NCBI GenBank assembly: GCA_007130415.1
Contig: SLSN01000025.1
Span: 1-5,047 of the forward strand
DNA: 5,047 bases
Source: Patescibacteria group bacterium
GTDB lineage: Bacteria; Patescibacteriota; Dojkabacteria; SC72; T1SED10-24
Direction of reading: 5' to 3'
Each line of letters opens with the position of its first letter. Position 1 is the stretch's first letter. This document shows, piece by piece, positions 1 to 5,047 of this stretch. A program made the position numbers and the translations under genes. The notes under the pieces were generated by a model. That model had not been told where the DNA came from and did not search any database. It was given only the letters and a program-made list of their open reading frames with translations.

Positions 1-147
1 ATCTGCTTCCATACGCTCCAAAAAGAGATAACTCTCTCCTAAAACTCCATCTGCTTTAAGAGTCATCCTAAAAAAAGGACTTAAAAGCAAAACCCCAACA
101 AGTAAAAGAACAACAAAAAAGGCCATCCTACTAAAAAACTTTTTCAT
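1..147 (-). CDS. N-terminal part of an unrecognised exported or membrane-anchored protein (runs off the left edge)
   Basis: I do not recognise this gene. Reading the minus strand from the ATG at 147 gives 49 uninterrupted codons to the window edge. The product begins MKKFFSRMAFF, so there are three basic residues in the first seven. A hydrophobic stretch follows at about residues 9-26 (core FFVVLLLVGVLLLSPFF), and then a more polar segment ending in LERMEAD. This is the layout of a Sec signal peptide or an N-terminal membrane anchor. No clear A-X-A cleavage site is visible, which slightly favours an anchor or pilin-like/secreted surface protein, but this is inference. A good promoter lies 35 bases upstream, which supports the reading frame and the chosen start. 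No clear Shine-Dalgarno sequence precedes the ATG. It points the same way as ychF, 71 bases downstream of that gene's stop, and probably has its own transcript. Function unknown. Confidence 0.6.
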   Translation of the reverse strand, partial: MKKFFSRMAFFVVLLLVGVLLLSPFFRMTLKADGVLGESYLFLERMEAD

Positions 148-181
148 AAATAAAAACCCAATCTAATTTTATGACTAAACC

Positions 182-210
182 ATGATAAATTCTATGGAAA
201 ATTCTGTCAA
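182..210 (-). promoter_or_regulatory. Sigma-70-type promoter for the left-edge exported protein gene
   Basis: On the minus strand a perfect -35 hexamer TTGACA (plus positions 210 to 205) is followed, after exactly 17 bases, by TATCAT (187 to 182), a five-of-six match to TATAAT. Transcription would start near position 175, giving a leader of about 28 bases before the ATG at 147. The site lies just after the ychF stop codon, so the downstream gene need not rely on read-through from ychF. It is predicted from sequence only. Confidence 0.65.
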
Positions 211-218
211 TACTGCAT

Positions 219-1259
219 TTACGCGTTAGCTAACACCGAAACATAATCCCCATCCTTAACAATATAGTCTTTACTATAGTTCTTAACTAGACCTTTTTCT
301 TTTGCTTTTACCCAACCACCAACATCAATCATCTCTTCTACATTAATAACATCTGCAGTTATAAATTTTTCACTTAAATCATTATGAATTACACCAGCAG
401 CTTCTTTTACATTAGAACCCTGAACTATTGACCACGCATTACATTCTTTTTCATTTCCTGTATAGAAAGTAATTAAATCAAGCCTTTTATAGGCCAAGTC
501 AATCACATCTTCTATTAACAAAACATCCTTGTCTAGCAAAGAAAGAAACTCTTTTTTTTCATCTTCATCCATATTTACAAAATCACCAATCATTTTTACA
601 TCAACCTTTATTAAAAAATCTCTGTCTTCTTTTTTTAACCAATCCTTTTGAGGAAAACCATCAACTCCCTGTCGAATATTTAAAAGAAAAATCCTTTTTT
701 TAGCCGTTAACAAAGCCAAATCCTTAACTATTTCTTCTTCTTTTTCACTCAGCTCCATTTCAACTATCGGAATACCTTGATTTAAAAGTTCAAGAATTCT
801 CTCTCCCCCACCCTCATGTTTTTCCAAAACCTCAATATCCTTAAAGATCAACTCCGACTGAACTACTTCAAAATCTTCATAAGGATTAACTCTGTTATAC
901 ACATGAGAAATGTTTTCACTTTCAAAAGCTCTTAAAACATAAAGAATTACATCTACCTCACGAATATGAGCTAAAAATTGGTTTCCCAAACCCTCCCCTT
1001 TTGAAGCACCCTTAACAAGTCCTGCAATATCTACAAATTTTATAGCCCCGGGAACAACCTTTTTAGTATCATAAAAGTTCGCAAGGTTTTTTAATCTCTC
1101 GTCAGGTATTTCTACAACACCAACATTTTTATCTATCGTACAAAACGGGAAATTCTCCGCTGGTATTGAATTTTGCGTCAAAGAATTAAAAAGCGTTGAC
1201 TTTCCAGAATTAGGTAAACCTACTATACCAACCGAAAGAGAATGCGATTTTTTTAACAT
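219..1259 (-). CDS. ychF: Redox-regulated ATPase YchF (OLA1/Obg-family P-loop protein)
   Basis: This is a cytoplasmic P-loop NTPase of the Obg family that unusually prefers ATP. It binds ribosomes and is linked to translation and stress responses; its exact role is unsettled. Visible parts of the 346-residue product are the Walker A motif GLPNSGKS at 14-21, the switch segment NFPFCTID at 36-43, the G3-type motif DIAGLVKGASKGEG at 77-90, the nucleotide-base motif NIRQ at 194-197, and a C-terminal TGS domain from about 262 (ITFYTG, CNAWSI, AAGVIHND, DYIVKDGDYV). Hydrophobic residues replace the catalytic Gln of Ras-like GTPases, as in the family. It is shorter than the usual 360 or so residues because the helical arm after G3 (about 135-165) is abbreviated, while both ends are complete. 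The usual NxxE-like base motif ends in Gln here. The ATG at 1259 places the family's start about six residues further upstream than is typical; no other start fits better. No clear Shine-Dalgarno is seen. Confidence 0.95.
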   Translation of the reverse strand: MLKKSHSLSVGIVGLPNSGKSTLFNSLTQNSIPAENFPFCTIDKNVGVVEIPDERLKNLANFYDTKKVVPGAIKFVDIAGLVKGASKGEGLGNQFLAHIREVDVILYVLRAFESENISHVYNRVNPYEDFEVVQSELIFKDIEVLEKHEGGGERILELLNQGIPIVEMELSEKEEEIVKDLALLTAKKRIFLLNIRQGVDGFPQKDWLKKEDRDFLIKVDVKMIGDFVNMDEDEKKEFLSLLDKDVLLIEDVIDLAYKRLDLITFYTGNEKECNAWSIVQGSNVKEAAGVIHNDLSEKFITADVINVEEMIDVGGWVKAKEKGLVKNYSKDYIVKDGDYVSVLANA

Positions 1260-1277
1260 TAATGTTTTTTCTTTTAA

Positions 1278-1306
1278 GTTATTGTATTATTATATGATAC
1301 TTTCAA
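1278..1306 (-). promoter_or_regulatory. Candidate ychF promoter in the divergent 57-base gap
   Basis: The minus strand reads TTGAAA (1306 to 1301, five of six to the -35 consensus), then 17 bases, then AATAAC (1283 to 1278, four of six to the -10 consensus). A perfect TATAAT also lies at 1294 to 1289, but without a good -35 hexamer at the right distance. Either could drive ychF. The region is very AT-rich, so chance matches are likely. Confidence 0.35.
1293..1298 (+). promoter_or_regulatory. Candidate -10 element for the transglutaminase-fold gene
   Basis: TATGAT (five of six to TATAAT) lies 19 bases before the ATG at 1317 and would start transcription near 1305, leaving only about 12 bases of leader. 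No convincing -35 hexamer is found 16-18 bases upstream. It overlaps the minus-strand TATAAT at 1289-1294, so the two divergent genes may share opened DNA. A short purine run AAGAGA at 1307-1312 is the only Shine-Dalgarno candidate. Confidence 0.3.
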
Positions 1307-1316
1307 AAGAGAACGA

Positions 1317-3122
1317 ATGATTTTAACAAAAAGAAACTTTAAAAACCACATAATTACAATACTCATCACTTGTCTACTGCTACTTCTAAAGATTACACCT
1401 GCTAGTGCCTCCAGTGACTTCTCTATCAATTCATCCCTAAATATTTACCTTAAAAACTCAAGTGATAGTATTGTTACCGTTGAAGAAATATTAGAGATTG
1501 AAACTTCAAATCCAAATTACTACATACCTAAAGGCTCAGAGCAAATAGTTCCAATAAAAAAAGATGGCTTGGTTACGGATACTCTTAGCGTAACAAATAA
1601 ATATGGCCATGAAAAAGGCTACACGCTAGAAGAAGAAGGTGGTAATCTTGTAATTACTTTGACCAATAGGAATAATATAGCAAAAGATAGTCCCTTTTTT
1701 GCAAAAATCCAATATCAAACAGAAGAATTTATAAATCAAAGCGGCAATATTGCAAACCTTTATTTACCAGGATTACACGAGGATGTTCGATTTGAACATA
1801 CAGATGAATCACAGGGTTTAAAAACAAAATACAGATACTTTTTAACCTATCATGTTCCCCTAGATGCTCCACCAAAATCATACATAACCCCAAGTTCAAT
1901 ACAAGAAGAAATATCTCGAGATTACAGAACATATACTTTTCTTCAGAAAGATAGGATCAAAAATACTGGTTGGATTCAACTAGGCGAAGAACAATTTTAC
2001 TATTTTAAAGTTGCACAAACAATTCCAAAAACAGATTTTTTAACCCCAAAGGCATTAAGTAAATATACTAACTGGCTATCTACAAATATTTTAGAACTAG
2101 CTATACCAAGAGAATTTACAGAAAATAATCAGAACGTATTTATTAAAAACATCTCTCCACAACCCAAGAGAATTAGAACTGACCAAGAAGGTAATATTGT
2201 TGGAATTTTTGAAATAGATGCCAACAAAGATAAGGAGGTTGTTATAGAAGGATATATAAAGTTGTCTAAAAGTATAAAAGAAATTCCAGATTTTACAATT
2301 TCACAATATAAGGAAAGAATACAGGAACTTAGTGAATTAGAAACATACACTCAATCTGACCGCTATTGGGAAAGTGATGAAAGAGAAATTATTGATATTG
2401 CAAACGAATTACTTTCTCAAAGTGACGATTCTTCCATCCTTGATTTGATAAGGAATAACTATAACTTTGTCATAGATAGATTGGAATACAGCATTCAAAA
2501 AGCTGAAGGTGACAATGTTAGAGTCGGAGCCTTAAAAGCACTTCAGGGAGCAGAAAGCGTATGTATGGAATATGCTGACCTAATGGTTGCAATTTTGAGA
2601 GCACAGGGTATTCCATCAAGAGCTGCATTTGGTTATGGTAATGACCCATTAATTACAGATACAGATGAAAAAATCGGGCACCAATGGCTACAAATATGGA
2701 TCCCAGATTACGGTTGGCTTTCAGTAGACCCCACTTGGGGAGAAACAGGCAGGGAATACATCGGTGGTGATTTAGATCACATACTTTGGTATACAGTTGG
2801 GGATTCCAAGCAAAAAGTTACAGACTTTGCAATCTATACAGCCGACACTGTTGATGCCGGGATATTCGGTTTGTACAACGTAAATATTGAGGCACTACAC
2901 GAAAGCAACGTTCCAGATTTTTCACAATTACAAACTATTTCTGATATATCTATGCAATATGCAACACAAACAGATGAAGAAATGAAAGAAATAGAATACA
3001 TACTTAAAACAACTATGCTTGGCAGAGCTTTAATATTTATAGTACCAATAGCTGTTGTACTATTGACGATAACGACAATAAGTATTTTAACATCAAAATT
3101 TCTTAGACTTAGGAATAGGTAA
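1317..3122 (+). CDS. Secreted, C-terminally membrane-anchored transglutaminase-fold protein
   Basis: The 601-residue product has a Sec signal peptide: basic KRNFKNH, hydrophobic core at about 11-25, and cleavage probably after ASA at 29-31. A long, mostly beta-like extracellular region (about 33-320) matches no domain I can name. A charged, probably helical linker (about 325-375) follows, then a transglutaminase-like core at about 375-495. The catalytic triad looks intact: Cys416 in SVCMEYADL, His455 in IGHQWLQIW and Asp471 in SVDPTWGE. The spacings (39 and 16 residues) are normal for the fold. A membrane segment at about 571-592 and the basic tail SKFLRLRNR would leave the enzyme outside and the tail in the cytoplasm. 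Members of this superfamily act as proteases, peptidoglycan-linked hydrolases or crosslinkers, and the sequence does not decide which. The start is fixed by the signal peptide. The gene is divergent from ychF and overlaps the AMP phosphorylase gene tail to tail by 14 bases. Confidence 0.85.
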   Translation: MILTKRNFKNHIITILITCLLLLLKITPASASSDFSINSSLNIYLKNSSDSIVTVEEILEIETSNPNYYIPKGSEQIVPIKKDGLVTDTLSVTNKYGHEKGYTLEEEGGNLVITLTNRNNIAKDSPFFAKIQYQTEEFINQSGNIANLYLPGLHEDVRFEHTDESQGLKTKYRYFLTYHVPLDAPPKSYITPSSIQEEISRDYRTYTFLQKDRIKNTGWIQLGEEQFYYFKVAQTIPKTDFLTPKALSKYTNWLSTNILELAIPREFTENNQNVFIKNISPQPKRIRTDQEGNIVGIFEIDANKDKEVVIEGYIKLSKSIKEIPDFTISQYKERIQELSELETYTQSDRYWESDEREIIDIANELLSQSDDSSILDLIRNNYNFVIDRLEYSIQKAEGDNVRVGALKALQGAESVCMEYADLMVAILRAQGIPSRAAFGYGNDPLITDTDEKIGHQWLQIWIPDYGWLSVDPTWGETGREYIGGDLDHILWYTVGDSKQKVTDFAIYTADTVDAGIFGLYNVNIEALHESNVPDFSQLQTISDISMQYATQTDEEMKEIEYILKTTMLGRALIFIVPIAVVLLTITTISILTSKFLRLRNR

Positions 3123-4620
3123 ACAGTTTACCTTCATCATATACTTCCTGCGCATCTTTTATCCTTCGCAGAGCTGTTGAATAAAAAGTCATTAATACAT
3201 CACCCTTTTTAATCTCATCATCTAAAAATTTATGAAAATATATCCCAGCCTCCTTAATCCCAGGTGTACCAAGAGCTCTAGAAATCTTTACCACCTCCTT
3301 GTTGTTAATACTTTCGATAACACCTTCCTTTGTTGACACAACCTCTAACTTTTTACTACCTAATTCAATATCTTTTGAAGAAACTTTTTCTTTACAACCT
3401 TGAGCAAAAGCAATCTCCCAGAATTTTTTCTCTGCCTTTCCTGAATCTAAACAATCCCTAGCCATATTCTCCCCCATACCTTTCTTAGCCTTACCAACAA
3501 ACTCCAACAATTCACCAGTCATTGCAACAACAGCTTCCTCTAATTCTGTACATTTTTCATCATTGTTTTCTAAAATTCTCAACACATCTCTAATTTCTAA
3601 ATTAGGTCCAATACCTCTACTGTCTGGACCTAAAACATTTCTCGTATAAACATGGCATTTTACACCTATTTTATTAAAAAACTTCATAAAAGATTCAGAA
3701 ACAAGCTCTATATCTTCAGGTTCAGATATTTTCGTTTCCTTACCATATGGAACATCTATTAGAATATGTGAAATACCCATTGCCAATTTCTTTGCGATAA
3801 TACTGATTATGAACTTTTGATATGACTGGACATGCAAACCTTTTTCTACACGAATTAGGATATCATCTGCAGGAGCAATATTTAAATTACCACCCCATGC
3901 AAGAACACCCCCTGTTTTAGAAACAATTTCGTGAATTTCATCTCCATTGAGATTTACTGGCATAACTACTTCCAAAATATCTGTGGTTCCTGCCGGTGAA
4001 GTTATTGCTCGAGTAGAAGTATTTGGTATTACTAAGCCAAAAGAAGCAACAATGGGGACTAATAATGGAGTTATACCTTTTCCTGCTATACCCCCTATTG
4101 AATGCTTATCAACAACTAAATCTCCATTTTTCCTCACATCCTTAAAATCCAAAACCTCCCCTGCTGCAACCATACCCTTAATTGCATATAAAGCTTCATC
4201 ATCATTAAAACCTGGGCTAAACATTGTAGCCATGAAATATGCCATTTCTGCTGAACGGATTTTTTTCTGAGTAATGTCCTTCATAATTTCAGCCATTTCT
4301 TCTTCATTTAATCTCTCCCCTTGTAGTTTTTTAGCTATATAGCCGACAGATTTTGATTTACTCATCAATTCAACCCGTACATAGGAATCCGTTGCCAAAT
4401 ACGTACCCTCCCAAATATCTCTACAAAAACCAACCTGTCCTTGTTCAACTTTTGTATCAGTTATATTAATAGTACATATATACTCATGGTCATAAGTAGT
4501 AACCCAAACTTTATCTCCAGCACTCAAACTTTCATTTTCAGCATCAATTCTGTTGAGTAAAACTTTAAGATAATCTCCTGCCTGTAAGTCTAATTTTTTT
4601 GCTTTGAGGTACAGTGCCAT
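3109..4620 (-). CDS. AMP phosphorylase (archaeal-type nucleoside-monophosphate phosphorylase)
   Basis: It catalyses AMP + phosphate to adenine + ribose 1,5-bisphosphate; family members also accept CMP and UMP. At 503 residues it matches the archaeal AMP phosphorylase length and exceeds bacterial thymidine phosphorylase (about 440). Residues 1-85 form the extra N-terminal domain typical of the AMP enzymes (LSAGDKVWV, GQVGFCRDIW). The helical domain starts near SVGYIAKKLQGERLNEEEM (91-109). Phosphate and active-site motifs follow: VDKHSIGG at 170-177 and STRAITSPAGTTD at 202-214. Then come GGVLAWGGNLNIAPADDILIR at 237-257 (one alpha/beta core strand set), GPNLEIRDVLRIL at 338-350 and a C-terminal barrel-like domain from about 420. 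The segment after KHSIGG reads IAGKGITPL, where relatives as I recall have VPGN(R/K)TTP. The isomerase gene lies 16 bases upstream, so both share an operon whose promoter is outside the window. No Shine-Dalgarno precedes the ATG. Some databases name this family deoA, which invites confusion with thymidine phosphorylase. Confidence 0.92.
   Translation of the reverse strand: MALYLKAKKLDLQAGDYLKVLLNRIDAENESLSAGDKVWVTTYDHEYICTINITDTKVEQGQVGFCRDIWEGTYLATDSYVRVELMSKSKSVGYIAKKLQGERLNEEEMAEIMKDITQKKIRSAEMAYFMATMFSPGFNDDEALYAIKGMVAAGEVLDFKDVRKNGDLVVDKHSIGGIAGKGITPLLVPIVASFGLVIPNTSTRAITSPAGTTDILEVVMPVNLNGDEIHEIVSKTGGVLAWGGNLNIAPADDILIRVEKGLHVQSYQKFIISIIAKKLAMGISHILIDVPYGKETKISEPEDIELVSESFMKFFNKIGVKCHVYTRNVLGPDSRGIGPNLEIRDVLRILENNDEKCTELEEAVVAMTGELLEFVGKAKKGMGENMARDCLDSGKAEKKFWEIAFAQGCKEKVSSKDIELGSKKLEVVSTKEGVIESINNKEVVKISRALGTPGIKEAGIYFHKFLDDEIKKGDVLMTFYSTALRRIKDAQEVYDEGKLFTYS
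3117..3133. repeat. 17-base palindrome over the convergent stop codons
   Basis: AGGTAAAC (3117-3124) and GTTTACCT (3126-3133) are perfect inverted copies around one central A at 3125. As RNA this gives a seven-pair stem closed by a three-base loop on either strand. It contains the TAA of the transglutaminase-fold gene (3120-3122) and falls in the last codons of the AMP phosphorylase gene. No run of T follows on either strand, so it is not a canonical intrinsic terminator. It may be a 3'-end hairpin, a protein-binding site or chance. Confidence 0.5.
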
Positions 4621-4636
4621 ATATGTAAGAAATAAA

Positions 4637-5047
4637 TTAAAATAGCCATTGAAATTCTTGCTGAATTACCTTACCAATGTCTTCTGGTTTAATAATTCCA
4701 AGTTCTGTGATATAGCCAGTTATAAATTCCCTATTTATTATTTCAAATGCTGGGTTAACCATTTTCAAACCCTTAGGAGCACCTTTCCAAACTTCATCGC
4801 TCCTTTTACACACCGTAGGATCTTGAGAATCATGAACAGTACACCTATATTCTATCTTTACCGGTCTGTATGCTGTCTCAACCTCTATTTTTAATATTGG
4901 AGTTACAACATAAACAGGTTTGCTTACAAAATATGAAGCCAAAGCTATACCCCAGCTCCCAATTTTATTTATTGCATCACCTCTCATAGTTATTTCATCT
5001 GCACCCAAAAATACTACATCTACAGGATGAGTCCCTCTATCAATAAT
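4637..5047 (-). CDS. C-terminal part of ribose-1,5-bisphosphate isomerase (runs off the right edge)
   Basis: It isomerises ribose 1,5-bisphosphate to ribulose 1,5-bisphosphate and belongs to the family of eIF2B alpha subunits and methylthioribose-1-phosphate isomerase (MtnA). The frame stays open to the window edge, giving 136 visible residues of a protein usually just over 300 long. Recognisable parts are DVVFLGADEIT (about 10-20), whose Asp in GADEI aligns with the catalytic Asp in the GADRI motif of MtnA. GDAINKIGSWGIALA (23-37), NPAFE (98-102) and FITGYITELGIIKPED (about 108-123) follow, as in the family's C-terminal half. The catalytic Cys half is outside the window. The segment between VTP and NPAFE is long and contains two Cys residues. 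The gene ends 16 bases before AMP phosphorylase, whose product is this enzyme's substrate; this neighbour is the main reason to prefer it over MtnA or an eIF2B-like protein. A TTG at 5008 is an internal Leu codon, not the start. Confidence 0.88.
   Translation of the reverse strand: MIDRGTHPVDVVFLGADEITMRGDAINKIGSWGIALASYFVSKPVYVVTPILKIEVETAYRPVKIEYRCTVHDSQDPTVCKRSDEVWKGAPKGLKMVNPAFEIINREFITGYITELGIIKPEDIGKVIQQEFQWLF

Noticed and set aside
148..218. Intrinsic terminator after ychF
   Set aside because: Only weak, bulged inverted repeats (for example around 168-189) are present and none is followed by a T run in the minus-strand direction.
1729..1932. 67-codon open frame on the minus strand inside the transglutaminase-fold gene
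   Set aside because: It lies wholly opposite a well-supported gene, shows no recognisable domain, and has no promoter or ribosome binding site.
2232..2239. Internal start after the Shine-Dalgarno word in the transglutaminase-fold gene
   Set aside because: The only nearby start-like codon, TTG at 2239, is too close and meets a TAG within three codons.
2129..2350. 73-codon open frame on the minus strand inside the transglutaminase-fold gene
   Set aside because: Shadow of the coding strand; the Ser/Ile/Leu-rich translation is what antisense of AT-rich coding DNA gives.
3947..4270. 107-codon open frame on the plus strand opposite the AMP phosphorylase core
   Set aside because: It is antisense to the most conserved part of that gene, including KHSIGG and the SPAGT motif, and has no family resemblance.
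3109..4620. Thymidine or pyrimidine-nucleoside phosphorylase (DeoA/Pdp)
   Set aside because: The extra N-terminal domain, the 503-residue length, the KHSIGG and WGGNLNIAPADD motifs, and the isomerase neighbour all fit AMP phosphorylase better.
4649..4894. 81-codon open frame on the plus strand opposite the isomerase gene
   Set aside because: Antisense to conserved NPAFE and TELG segments; the Phe/Tyr/Cys-rich translation looks non-coding.
4637..5008. A short 123-residue protein starting at TTG 5008
   Set aside because: The frame continues upstream through DRGTHPVDVVF into the expected family sequence, so the TTG is an internal Leu codon of a longer gene cut by the window edge.
4637..5047. 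Methylthioribose-1-phosphate isomerase (MtnA) or an eIF2B subunit
   Set aside because: The families are close and only the C-terminal part is seen, but the tight linkage to AMP phosphorylase and the GADEI rather than GADRI wording favour ribose-1,5-bisphosphate isomerase. Not fully excluded.
1..5047. Recoded UGA (glycine) as in some Patescibacteria lineages
   Set aside because: All genes read cleanly with the standard bacterial code, with no in-frame TGA, and all visible stops are TAA.

Overview
The window is AT-rich, roughly one third G+C, and gene-dense. Every visible stop codon is TAA. The organism looks bacterial: YchF is of the bacterial type, one promoter fits the bacterial sigma-70 pattern closely (TTGACA, 17 bases, TATCAT), and an exported protein has a classical Sec signal peptide. 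Yet it also carries a gene pair of the archaeal-type nucleoside-monophosphate pathway, AMP phosphorylase with ribose-1,5-bisphosphate isomerase. That mix is best known from the Candidate Phyla Radiation (Patescibacteria), so this is my best guess. I cannot settle the phylum within it, and an archaeal or other bacterial origin is not formally excluded.

Layout from left to right. Bases 1-147 (minus) hold the start of an unrecognised exported or membrane-anchored protein that runs off the left edge; a strong promoter lies just upstream at 182-210. Bases 219-1259 (minus) encode the ATPase YchF with a shortened helical arm. A 57-base gap separates it from a divergent gene at 1317-3122 (plus), a secreted, C-terminally anchored transglutaminase-fold protein with an intact Cys-His-Asp triad. 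That gene converges on, and overlaps by 14 bases, the AMP phosphorylase gene at 3109-4620 (minus); a 17-base palindrome sits over the overlapping stop codons. Sixteen bases upstream of AMP phosphorylase ends the C-terminal part of ribose-1,5-bisphosphate isomerase (4637-5047, minus, running off the right edge).

The two right-hand genes should act in sequence. AMP phosphorylase splits AMP (and possibly CMP or UMP) with phosphate into the base and ribose 1,5-bisphosphate, and the isomerase converts that to ribulose 1,5-bisphosphate. The latter is the substrate of form III or II/III RuBisCO, which is not in this window and would be expected elsewhere in the genome, perhaps just beyond the right edge. 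YchF and the transglutaminase-fold protein have no evident functional link to that pathway. I see no RNA gene, CRISPR array, insertion sequence or U-tract terminator, and no gene-free stretch longer than 300 bases.
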